A stretch of DNA of 64,000 nt from Pyronema omphalodes (Eukaryota > Ascomycota > Pezizomycetes > Pezizales > Pyronemataceae): assembly GCA_024516155.1 (NCBI GenBank), contig JAJJXM010000058.1:368739-432738 (forward strand), in the 5' to 3' direction. Shown here piece after piece: positions 20,849 through 30,167 of this stretch. Both the position numbers and the translations under genes were made by a program. The stretch's first letter is position 1. Every line of letters starts with the position of its first letter. The notes under the pieces were generated by a model. The model was given only the letters and a program-made list of their open reading frames with translations. It had not been told where the DNA came from and made no database searches.

Positions 20849-21812
20849 TAAGCCCCCCCCTCCAGGCCGAGACTCCGGCGAGGCCGTAGGCAGTCCTCAA
20901 CGCGGGCCTCCGGATGGGGGACCGTCCCCGATACTGCCTTCCCCGACGTCGGCGACGTACGACGTCCTGGGTGATGTCCTCGAGGACATAAGGCGGTATT
21001 TGCTCTTGTTGGTGTCCTAAGGGGGGCGCCGTTATTTGTTCTTGTTGGTGCCCTGAGGAGAACGGGGGTATTTGATCTTGTTGGTGCCCTGAGGCGGGGG
21101 GCTCCGGGGGATCCGAACAAGGGGCGGATGTCAGGTCGTTGGTTGGTCGGTAGTCGACGGTGGGGAGATGCTGTTCCGGCTCCGCTGTCTGATAGAAAGA
21201 CAGGTTGATCGCCACCTTCTCGTGGTCCGAAGGTCCCGTCATCATAATTACTGGGAGTTGGTGTCGGATCGTATGGAGGGTGGAGTCCTCCGATTCCAGT
21301 TCGCGGGGACGGGGTGGTTCGTTTTCCTGATTTTCCGTAGGGACGGGAGGTTCCTTTCCTGTCCCGGGCTCGTCCTTGCAGGGTGGTATCGTTGCCGGGG
21401 TTTCCGTGAGGGGTTTCCATCCTCTGATACCGCATCTCTGGTCGTGTCCGTCTTTGTTGACCAGGAATTTACACACATTGCAGAGTCTCTTTCCTTTCTG
21501 CCATGCCTTGCAGGCCTTTTGCGGGTCCATCCTTCGGTGTCGGATCACCCATTCTAACTCGGGGTCATGTAGCTGCCCGCAGCTACATGATTTTTTTATG
21601 CGTGCCGCAATTGCTTGCGCCACCGCTGGGAAATGATTGTTGTTTAATTTCGATTGGAGGTGAATGGAGCAGGAGTCGTTGTTGCAGAACGACCAGTGTA
21701 GTTCTGCGTGCGGGATCGTGGGGTGGGGGGATTTCTTTTCTGCCGGGGGAGTAGGGGTTCGGTACCAGCCCAAAGAGGACGGGGGGTCCTCGGAGTTCGT
21801 TCTATCGTCCAT
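20745..21812 (-). CDS. Gy2 ORF3: Cys-rich protein with C-terminal membrane segment, 355 aa
   Basis: Third ORF after pol, with no function I can name. Its ATG overlaps the pol stop as TAATG, suggesting termination-reinitiation. Residues ~38-127 hold a Cys/His cluster (LHWSFCNNDSCSIH, SCSCGQLH, LCNVCKF, then DQRC) that could bind zinc. The middle is Pro-rich, with three 12-residue repeats starting GHQQ[DE]QI (~243-278) and an Arg-rich patch (RRRRRGRQYRGR). Residues ~330-353 are hydrophobic (LLASAVTTAGLWVIVITLAT), ending two residues before the stop, as in tail-anchored proteins. No N-terminal signal peptide is seen. Position resembles env; architecture does not. The last ~34 codons lie in the LTR. 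Confidence 0.85.
   Translation of the reverse strand: MDDRTNSEDPPSSLGWYRTPTPPAEKKSPHPTIPHAELHWSFCNNDSCSIHLQSKLNNNHFPAVAQAIAARIKKSCSCGQLHDPELEWVIRHRRMDPQKACKAWQKGKRLCNVCKFLVNKDGHDQRCGIRGWKPLTETPATIPPCKDEPGTGKEPPVPTENQENEPPRPRELESEDSTLHTIRHQLPVIMMTGPSDHEKVAINLSFYQTAEPEQHLPTVDYRPTNDLTSAPCSDPPEPPASGHQQDQIPPFSSGHQQEQITAPPLGHQQEQIPPYVLEDITQDVVRRRRRGRQYRGRSPIRRPALRTAYGLAGVSAWRGGLMSQRSRDMLLASAVTTAGLWVIVITLATCYAVMK
20851..20863 (-). promoter_or_regulatory. Gy2 polypurine tract
   Basis: On the element strand GGAGGGGGGGGCTTA abuts the 3' LTR start TGTCAC. A purine tract at this position primes plus-strand DNA synthesis in LTR retroelements. It also encodes ORF3 residues (WRGGLM). Confidence 0.8.
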
Positions 21813-23361
21813 TACAGCTGTGGGGCAGGTTTATTAGGGTACCTGCGGTGGAATTGGGTGATGGCGTCGGGGGAGTTTTGGAAATTGTCGGCGGGGTACC
21901 AGGTCGTATCGGGGTCGTGGAAACCCGTCCACTTAACTCGATATTGTATCTGACCCCGGTGGCGTCGAGAATCCACTATCTCCTCAACTTCCCACTCTTC
22001 CTCGTCGTCGAGGACAATCGGTAGCGGAGGGGGCTGAATATGGCCTGGGATGGTGGTCGAAGTGGGTTGAGACGGTTCTAGAAGGGAGATGTGAAATACT
22101 GGATGGATCTTTGCGTTTGGGGGGAGGTCCAGTTTATAAGCTCGCGACCCTACCTTAGACAAGATAGTGTAGGGCCCCAATAGCTTGTAATCGAGCTTGT
22201 TGGAGGGTCGGGTGGTTTTCACATTCTTCCTCTTCAGCCAGACCCGATCTCCCACTCGAAGGACCGGATCCGGGTGTCGATGCCGGTTCGCCTGTTCTGC
22301 ATGAGCAGTCTGGGCATAGTGGACCTCTGCCTTCAGATCCTCGTGAAGTCGGTTGAGGGCGCCAACATATCTGGAGACCTCGGGGTTTCCTTCCGCGACT
22401 TCACCCAGCGGCTGGGTAAAACGGGGATGATATCCGTAATTCGCGAAGAAGGGGGACACCTTGGTCGTTCCTGAGCGGGAGTTGTTGTAGCAGAACTCCG
22501 CCATAGGAAGGAGTTGGTTCCAATTGTCCTGTTGATAGTTACAATACGCCCTGAGGTATTGTTCGAGGATCGCATTGACCCTCTCTGTCTGTCCGTCGGA
22601 CTCTGGGTGAAACGCCGTACTCAGGTTCCTCGTGGTTCCCATTGCCTCCATAACCCTTTTCCAGAACTGAGAGGTGAATAGAGACCCCCGATCCGAGATG
22701 ATGCTGCTCGGGAGTCCGTGGGCCCGTACCACATGTGTGAGAAACCCGTCCGCAAGTTCCCTGGGTCCCATAGTGTCCCTACATGCTACAAAGTGCGCCA
22801 TCTTCGTCAAGCGGTCCACAATCACCCATATCGCATTCATTCCCCCATCTTCCGGAAGACCTGTGATAAAATCCATGGAGATGGATTCCCATGGTCTTCC
22901 TGGAATCTGTAACGGTCGTAAGAGGCCGAAGGGGGCGTGCTTAATGGGCTTGATACGTTTACAGGTATCACAGTAGTCGACATATCGAGTCACATACTGT
23001 CGTTGTTGTGGCCAATAAAAATTCCGGCTGACCAACTCCAAGGTCCTTGCCCTTCCCGGATGCCCCGCGGCCTGGGAGTCGTGATGCTGCCGTAAAATTT
23101 GTAACCTCAGGTCGTCGTCGTCAGGGACCCATATCAATCCCTCGTATAGGAGTAACCCATCCTTTTCCTCGCATAACCCCAAGGGGACCCTATTGTCTCG
23201 GGCTATCCCTTCCCGAAGTTTGCGGATTACCTCCTGGAGTTCCGTATCGGTCCTCGTTTTTTCCCGAATTTTGGTAAGGAGGGGGGTGTCCGGGGTGAGT
23301 TTTATCAATTGTGTCTCGTTCACATGAAAGACTTCCTGGGGAAGGAGGACTCGGCTTCGGT
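21812..23361 (-). pseudogene. Gy2 pol, 3' part: integrase, GPY motif, chromodomain
   Basis: Downstream half of pol after LINE E. The zinc-binding HHCC region (QHHDSQAAGHPGR...CDTCKR) is followed by the DDE core (MDFITGL, ISDRGS, HPESDGQTERVNAILEQ), the GPY/F module (KLLGPYTILSKVGSRAY) and a C-terminal chromodomain (EWEVEEIVDSRRHRGQIQYR, then KWTGF). Chromodomains direct chromovirus integration to heterochromatin. It ends at the TAA of TAATG. The frame is fully open; it is listed as broken only because LINE E separates it from the RT half (12-bp TSD CTCGGCTTCGGT at 23350-23361 and 30168-30179). Confidence 0.93.
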
Positions 23362-23810
23362 ACCCATGAGGAGAGTCACACCACACAGCAACCGCTGACC
23401 CCCCCCTGCATTTGCGACGACAACAACAATTTCCCCGATTTTCGAATCGGCAATCGATTTCTTACCTCGGAATTACCCCGAATCTCGATTTTCGGAACCC
23501 AGCTACCGTTTACCGTTGAGATTCAGCGGAAAAACGCGATTCTGGGACCTCCGGGCCGGATTCCGGGCACTTTCATCAACGCCGCTCCACCACCCGCCCC
23601 CCAATCATCAAACCGACCTTATTTTCGGTTTCGGCATACCGAAATCCCCCCCCCCCCCAAATTCCCCCCCCACCAGCAGCACTGGTTGTGGTGATCCCCC
23701 AAATTTTCCCCCCTCCGGACCCCTTTCCTCGCGAGAAATTTTCGTGCTCGCTTAGCAAGAGCCTCCTCACGTGACTCTTCGCCATCGCTTACCTCACCAC
23801 CGGTTAAGCG

Positions 23811-25521
23811 ATGGACGCTAACGCACCCATCCCCGCCACGCCCTCGCGTATGCAGGTACCCGAGAATATTTTTAGCCCCGACGAGCTTTCCCAGATCAAC
23901 GCCCCGCACGCGGGCTCCTCCGCCATCGCGACCTCTAAGAAATTAACGACCGTCTCCGCAAAAGTCACCAAACCCCCCAACAAAAAATCCGCCTCTAGAC
24001 GTGACCTCGACCTCCTCCGCAAAAATGTCACCCGACCGAAAACAAACACCCACGTGAACCTCGATGGGACCCCCGTCGAAACAATGCCGACCGCCATGGA
24101 CACTGACAGTTGCCCCGACACCGACTCCGAATCCGACTCCGACCTAAACCTCAATGATAGCCAGCACGCAATAACTGCTTCCGATGTCAACCCCAACCCC
24201 CAGCCTCAGCCCGACAACAACCTCCTCTCAGCCATCGCAGCTATGATTTCGAAAAACACCAACGACGCGCTCCGACCTATCGTCCGTTCCATCGACACCA
24301 TCAACAAAAGACTCGACAAAATCGCAAAACCCAGCCCGCCCCCTCCGACACAGCCCCAACGTCAACCCCACCCCGAACAATCGACCACCGCCAACTCACC
24401 CCCCGACGACCTCCAATACTGGAAAGAACGATGCCGACTCCTGGAAAACGCCCTTCGCCACCACAACATCGCCATACCGACCTCCACCACTACTCGCCGC
24501 CACAACCCCCCCACGACCACTCACCAGCCGTGGACCTCCGGCACAACCGTCGCTGACCTCTCCTTCCCCGCCCACGCCCCCAAAAGCAACCCCCCCGTAA
24601 AACCGCACCCCCGACGCCAACGCACCCGCCCCCAGGAAATCAACCTGCCCTGCCCCAACCCTGCGGAAATCGACGTCAATACCAAAGCCCAACTGGGAAG
24701 GGCGATCAACGCTGCACTCACCCAGGCACAGGCGCCGCCCCACATGGCTGTCGCCACGATCAGACAAGCCTCATCAGGAAACCTCATCGTGACCATGACA
24801 GACGGCACCACTGAATCCGAGCTGACCAAGAACCTAGGGACCATTCACACAGCGACGCAACAAGTCAACACCTCCATCGCCGCACCCCGCCTGAACGAGC
24901 GGTGGTATAAGCTCGCAGTCCACGGAATCCCCACGAGCCAATACCCCGACTCCCCCGACGGAATGCGCCTCCTCCAAGAGGAGATCGAACGCAGCAACGG
25001 ACATGTCACCCTGGCGCAACCCCCCCGATATATGACGACCGCAGAGAAACGTGTGGGCAAGGAAGCATCCAGTGTGGTTATTGCGGTACGTACCGCCGAA
25101 GAGCTCGCACTCCTGAAGCGCAAACGAGTCATGGTACTCTTCGAGCCCCGAAGAGTCACCGAGTACCACTCTGCCCGACGGACCGACCAGTGTCGGCGCT
25201 GCTTGCTCTTTGGCCACCACCTACACCAACTGCACTGGACCGCAAGGCCCCACCTGCGGAATCTGCGGCCAGAACCACCCCACAGACGACCACGCCTGCA
25301 ACGACTGCCCCCAAAGCAAAGGTAAGAGCTGTGAACACACTAGATACCATTGCAAAAACTGCGCGGACGCCAACCTCCCCGACCTCGACCACCCAGGCTT
25401 CAGCAAGCAATGCCCCGTACGCATCCGCATATTCAAAGAAGCCTGGACAACGTCACAAAACCCCGCCGCCGCCCCACCCAACCCCGCCGACAGAGACACT
25501 GAGATGAACGCCCATGTCTAG
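23811..25521 (+). pseudogene. LINE E ORF1 with a 1-bp frameshift
   Basis: Zinc-knuckle ORF1 of the D/A family. One extra C near 25220 (GGCCACCACCTACACC against GGCCACCACTACACC in A) shifts the frame inside the first knuckle, giving an early end at 25325. The original frame resumes at about 25210 and runs to 25521 with knuckles 2 and 3. The protein from this copy would lack the two distal knuckles. Confidence 0.92.
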
Positions 25522-28500
25522 CTACAACAGACTGGCAGCAACCATACGGATCGTCTCCCACAACGTGAACCGACAACGAACAGCACTCGATGCGCTGCTG
25601 AATAGCGCACATAACACAGCCGACATAATCCTAATACAAGAAATCCACATAACCGACATAACATACGCCACCACACACCCATCTTTCACACTGGTCTTGC
25701 CACCGCGTGGAGATAGAACCACCAACAGAACAGCCGCCTATGTGACCAGGACAAACCCATACCTCAGGGTCTCTCAGCGCACCGATATATGCACGGATCC
25801 TGACCTCCAGGTCCTCGAGGTAGGCACCGACTTAATTCCTTCCTTCTTTCTCTTTAATATATACAACGAAAAACACCCCGAAAACAATATTTATACCATC
25901 CCGAGAGCCCTCACCCCCCTCCCCCTCCCCCGCAGGTGCATCATCACAGGTGACCTCAACGCTCACCATGCCCTGTGGAACTCCTCCACACGTTCCCCCA
26001 CCCGCGCCACCGAAATAGTTGACCTCATCGAACAAAGAGACTGGACCCTCGTGTCCGTCCCTGACGTTCCCACCTACTACTACAACCAAGGCCGCAGTTC
26101 TTCCGTCCTCGACCTGACCCTGGCATCGCCCCACATGGCAGAGGAAACAATCAACTGGGCAATTGACGACGACAACGCTACGGGATCTGACCATGAAGTC
26201 ATACGTTTCGAAGTGCACACAACCCACCCAGACGCTGAAACAACCCCCCCAACAAACCGACTAAACTGGAAAAAGACGGATTGGGAGCTCTTCGCCGAAA
26301 CCCTCCGTGCCTCGTGCTTAGCCCTCACACCATCATGGACACAATACCGCAACCACCCTACCACAGACAACCTCGATGCGTGGGCGGAGTCAATACGTGA
26401 TGCCATCCTTAATGCCGCGACTACGTCCACCCCCGTACTACAAGTAACCCCACAATCGAAAAGATGGTGGACCGCAGAAGTCACCGAGGCAAGGAAAAAG
26501 ATGACCAAAGCAAGACGTAAGTGGAAACGCAAACGTGACGATAGATCCCACCTAAACTACAAACAACACCGAAACGAATACCACAGAACCATTCGAACGG
26601 CGAAAGATGCGAAGTGGAAGGAATATCTTTCCCAAGCCGAAGGACCCGATGTATGGCAGGCGTTTAGGTACACCAACCCTCGGCGTGCTCAGCTAACACC
26701 AAACCTCCGCGCAATGATAAACGGCCAAGAAACAATCTGCAGCTCCTTCGACGCAAAGGTAGAGGCCTTCCAGAAGTTGTTCCCCCCGCCGCCGCCACCA
26801 CCGCCTCCGTCCGTCCTCCCCCCGCGCCGCGAGTTGCAATGGACAACCTTTACACCGACAGAGGTAGAAACAGCGATATTCTCCTCCTCGCCGAAAAAGG
26901 CCCCCGGACCCGATGGGCTCACATTCGCCTGCCTGCGCCAAGCATACCTCACCATCCCCGAACACATGAACAACCTCTACGCCACATTAGGGACGGTAGG
27001 CTACCATCCGCGATGCTGGCGCCAGGCCACCACAGTCATTATCGCCAAACCTAACAAGCCGGATTACAGCAATCCAAAGGCATACCGTCCGATTGCGCTC
27101 CTAAACTGCCTTGGGAAGACCCTCGAAAAACTAATGGCCACTCGCCTAGGCACGATGGCAGACTCTCACGACTTACTACATAGAGACCAAATAGGTGGAC
27201 GCCCGCAGAGATCAGCAATTGACGCGGCGATGGCGCTGGTGCACGACGTCGAGATTGGGAAATCTCACGGAATGCTAACCTCTGCCCTCTTCCTCGATGT
27301 TCGTGGAGCATTCGACAACGTCTCTGCTGAACGCCTCCAACAAACATTACGACAGCTTGGGTGCCCGCGACCAGTAGTATCGTGGTGCCAGTCTTTCCTC
27401 GCAGATCGCACAATCGCTCTGGCGTTCGATGGGCGAACCGACACGCAACGCCCAGTGCAAACAGGCATCCCACAAGGTTCCCCTGCATCCCCCATACTTT
27501 TCTTATTATACCTCCGCCCATTATTCGACGAACTAGCGCAGGTACACCCGTACGCCTGGACACCTAGCTACATTGACGACGTAGCGATCGTCGTCCAGGG
27601 ACGCACCAGAAAAGCGAACGCCCGCGCACTTGAGAAAATTACGACAACAGCCTTTCGGTGGGCCGACGCAAACGCCGTTGCATTTGACGATGCCAAGTCA
27701 GAGCTCCTGCATTTCCACTGGGCACGCACCGATAGCATCACTGAAGAGGAAAAAGTTAAGTTACCAAACGGTACAGTTATCACACCGGGAACACAAGGAG
27801 GAGAGAAGGATGTTGTGCGGTGGATAGGCCTGTATTTAGATAGGAAACTTAACTTTAGAAAACATGTAGCTAGACGAGTAACCGCCGCGCAAAGAACTCT
27901 GAACGCACTGTGTAGGTTAGCACGGTACGAAACAGGTCTGTCCCCCGCTGCTACAAGACTAATCTACCAGGCGTGTGTCCAGTCGAGAGCAGACTACGGC
28001 GCAGAGATATGGTGGAACCAACAAAAAGACCTTGCCCGCACCCTCCAGAACCAACAGAACACCGCCCTCCGCAGGATTCTCAACGCCTTCACCTCTACTC
28101 CGATCCTGGCCCTCCACAATGAGTCCGCACTCCCCCCCGTCACAATACGTCTTGACAACCGTCAGCGGAAATACGCCCTACGCACCCTCACCTTACCCGC
28201 TTCGCACCCTGTCATCACACGCTGCCCCGTCTCGTTTCCCGCCCCGAGTATCGAGGATGCCTCCATCAACCCGGACACCGAGTACGACCACCCCTGGCAC
28301 GTCCCAGGACAAGCCCCGTCCCGCCTCCTGCACGTCATCAGCACCCTCTCCCCGTGGGTCCAACCAAACGCCGAAATCGAGGACACCTCCCAAAACATCC
28401 CCGACGACGACCTCGCCCCTACATTAACGATCGACATCTCCTCCTCCCCGAAGGCTGAAGCTGCCGACGACCACCTCCTCCTCCTCCACACCCTTCGCCA

Positions 28501-29434
28501 ACGATCGGATACTATCCTACTGTACACGGACGGCTCCCAACTTGACGGCATAACAGGCGCAGGATACACCATCCCCCACGGGCTGCCACGACCTGTCAAC
28601 TCCATAGTGCCCATGGGTGACAGGACAGAAGTCTTCGACGCGGAAGTTATGGCCATCCACGAAGGACTCCGGACATGCCTGACACACATTCGACGCAACG
28701 ACCAATACGACAAACACATCCACGTCTTTACCGACAACCAGGCCGCGATACGTCGAGCCTCTCACCTCCGTCGAGGCCCCGGCCAGGAGCTAGCCTGGGC
28801 CATCCACAACACCGCTCACGACCTCCACGCTCACGGTACCTCAATTACCATCCACTGGGTCCCAGGACACACTAATGTCCCCGGAAACGAAGCCGCCGAC
28901 GAACTGGCCAGACAGGCGACAACAGTACCGCCACGCCGACGAATACCGATATCCCTCACTTGGCTGCGCCGCCGCGCTCGAGAGAGGTACACCGAAGACT
29001 GGACTACCTGGTTCACCTCTTCCCCCCGACCGCGCACGTACACCGCCACACACCGCCGCACAATGGACACCGCGTACACCGAAAACCCCCGCTGGATATC
29101 AACTGCAATCCTGGGTCTTCGCACCGGCCACGGGTACTTCCTTAACTGCCTGGCCCACCCTCCATCCGACGCATACCCCTCCCGCAGCTGCAGCTGCCCA
29201 ATCCACCCACCGCAGACGCCTCGACACCTCCTCCTGAGCTGCCCCGAATTCCAGGCCGCTCGCTCCACACTCAGGAAGGACCTCAAACTCAGACAACACT
29301 CCCGGATCAACCTAAACACCATTCTGGACACCCCCTCCGGCACCAAGGCTCTTTCCACCTTTATCTCTGCAACCAAGGTTGCTACCTCGACCTGGGCACA
29401 CTCCCGGCTAGAGAAGCCTCGCAGGAGGGGATAG
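25514..29434 (+). CDS. LINE E ORF2: endonuclease / RT / RNase H, 1306 aa
   Basis: Uninterrupted and the same length as the LINE D ORF2, with all motifs present: IQEIH, GDLNAHHALW, VLDLTLA, GSDHEVI (endonuclease); FLDVRGAFDNV, GIPQGSPASP, SYIDDVAI (RT); YTDGSQ, DAEVMA, FTDNQAA, WVPGHTNVPGNEAADELA (RNase H); and the C-terminal CSCPIHPPQTPRHLLLSC. The start overlaps the ORF1 stop by 8 nt. Its ORF1 is frameshifted, so reinitiation on this copy may be impaired, but ORF2 could act with ORF1 supplied in trans. Confidence 0.95.
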   Translation: MSSYNRLAATIRIVSHNVNRQRTALDALLNSAHNTADIILIQEIHITDITYATTHPSFTLVLPPRGDRTTNRTAAYVTRTNPYLRVSQRTDICTDPDLQVLEVGTDLIPSFFLFNIYNEKHPENNIYTIPRALTPLPLPRRCIITGDLNAHHALWNSSTRSPTRATEIVDLIEQRDWTLVSVPDVPTYYYNQGRSSSVLDLTLASPHMAEETINWAIDDDNATGSDHEVIRFEVHTTHPDAETTPPTNRLNWKKTDWELFAETLRASCLALTPSWTQYRNHPTTDNLDAWAESIRDAILNAATTSTPVLQVTPQSKRWWTAEVTEARKKMTKARRKWKRKRDDRSHLNYKQHRNEYHRTIRTAKDAKWKEYLSQAEGPDVWQAFRYTNPRRAQLTPNLRAMINGQETICSSFDAKVEAFQKLFPPPPPPPPPSVLPPRRELQWTTFTPTEVETAIFSSSPKKAPGPDGLTFACLRQAYLTIPEHMNNLYATLGTVGYHPRCWRQATTVIIAKPNKPDYSNPKAYRPIALLNCLGKTLEKLMATRLGTMADSHDLLHRDQIGGRPQRSAIDAAMALVHDVEIGKSHGMLTSALFLDVRGAFDNVSAERLQQTLRQLGCPRPVVSWCQSFLADRTIALAFDGRTDTQRPVQTGIPQGSPASPILFLLYLRPLFDELAQVHPYAWTPSYIDDVAIVVQGRTRKANARALEKITTTAFRWADANAVAFDDAKSELLHFHWARTDSITEEEKVKLPNGTVITPGTQGGEKDVVRWIGLYLDRKLNFRKHVARRVTAAQRTLNALCRLARYETGLSPAATRLIYQACVQSRADYGAEIWWNQQKDLARTLQNQQNTALRRILNAFTSTPILALHNESALPPVTIRLDNRQRKYALRTLTLPASHPVITRCPVSFPAPSIEDASINPDTEYDHPWHVPGQAPSRLLHVISTLSPWVQPNAEIEDTSQNIPDDDLAPTLTIDISSSPKAEAADDHLLLLHTLRQRSDTILLYTDGSQLDGITGAGYTIPHGLPRPVNSIVPMGDRTEVFDAEVMAIHEGLRTCLTHIRRNDQYDKHIHVFTDNQAAIRRASHLRRGPGQELAWAIHNTAHDLHAHGTSITIHWVPGHTNVPGNEAADELARQATTVPPRRRIPISLTWLRRRARERYTEDWTTWFTSSPRPRTYTATHRRTMDTAYTENPRWISTAILGLRTGHGYFLNCLAHPPSDAYPSRSCSCPIHPPQTPRHLLLSCPEFQAARSTLRKDLKLRQHSRINLNTILDTPSGTKALSTFISATKVATSTWAHSRLEKPRRRG

Positions 29435-30167
29435 ACCCCTACCGCTGACTACACTGACCGCAGTACCTTAGGAACTTTCGCGCGCGCTGATTTTGCAGTG
29501 CTTTCTTACTTAGGATTTTGTTTTGTAAAAAAAAAAAAAAAAAAAGGGGACAAGCAGAAGGGGAAGGTAGAGAAGGGATAGGCGGAGAGAAAGGGAACGG
29601 GCACGCGGTGACGGGATCGGGCTGGGGTCGTTGCTTGGGTCTGCTTGGGGTTCGGGTGTTTTGAGTCTTGTTTTCCTTCTGTTTTCTTTTATTTTCTTTT
29701 CTTTGTCTTTCAATTGTTTGTCTTACGGGTTGGAGTTGTTTTATGGTGCGACGGGTGAGAAGGGAACGGAGAGTGGAATGGTGCGAAAGGAGAGAGAGGG
29801 GCACGGGGAAGGAACAGAGGAGGGCGGCGGGAGTTATCTTTTTCTTTTGTACGCGGAGGAAACAAAGGCGGTAAAATGGCTAAACATGGGAAGGGGAAGG
29901 GAGGAGGAAAGGGAGGAGCCCGGCGAGGCGGCCTCTGTGCAAGCAGGGCACTTGGAACATCAGACGCGCTTGGACAAGAAACCCCCGAAGTATACAGTGG
30001 GGACAGACCCCACAACCACAACGATCAAGAGGAGGAGACTGGTAGAGGTGGAGACTGGGTTTTTGCTTTTACATTTCTTTCTTCTTCGCTTTTGTATTTA
30101 TCTGTCCCTTGTCATAACCTTCGGGTTGCAAACAAGTAATGAGAGAACAAACAAACAAACAAACAAA

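Larger units (their letters stand above)
23362..30167 (+). mobile_element. LINE E: youngest LINE, inserted in Gy2 pol
   Basis: Plus-strand full-length LINE of 6806 bp with a 12-bp TSD. The conserved start ACCACACAGC is at 23380, leaving 18 extra bp (ACCCATGAGGAGAGTCAC) between TSD and start. The oligo(A) tract is at 29527-29545, the hairpin at 30116-30127 and the CAAA tail ends at 30167. It is the innermost insertion of the C, A, Gy2, E stack. Confidence 0.94.

Noticed and set aside
20745..21812. ORF3 as a true retroviral envelope protein
   Set aside because: It has no signal peptide, no large ectodomain before a membrane anchor and no fusion-peptide-like segment; only its position resembles env.
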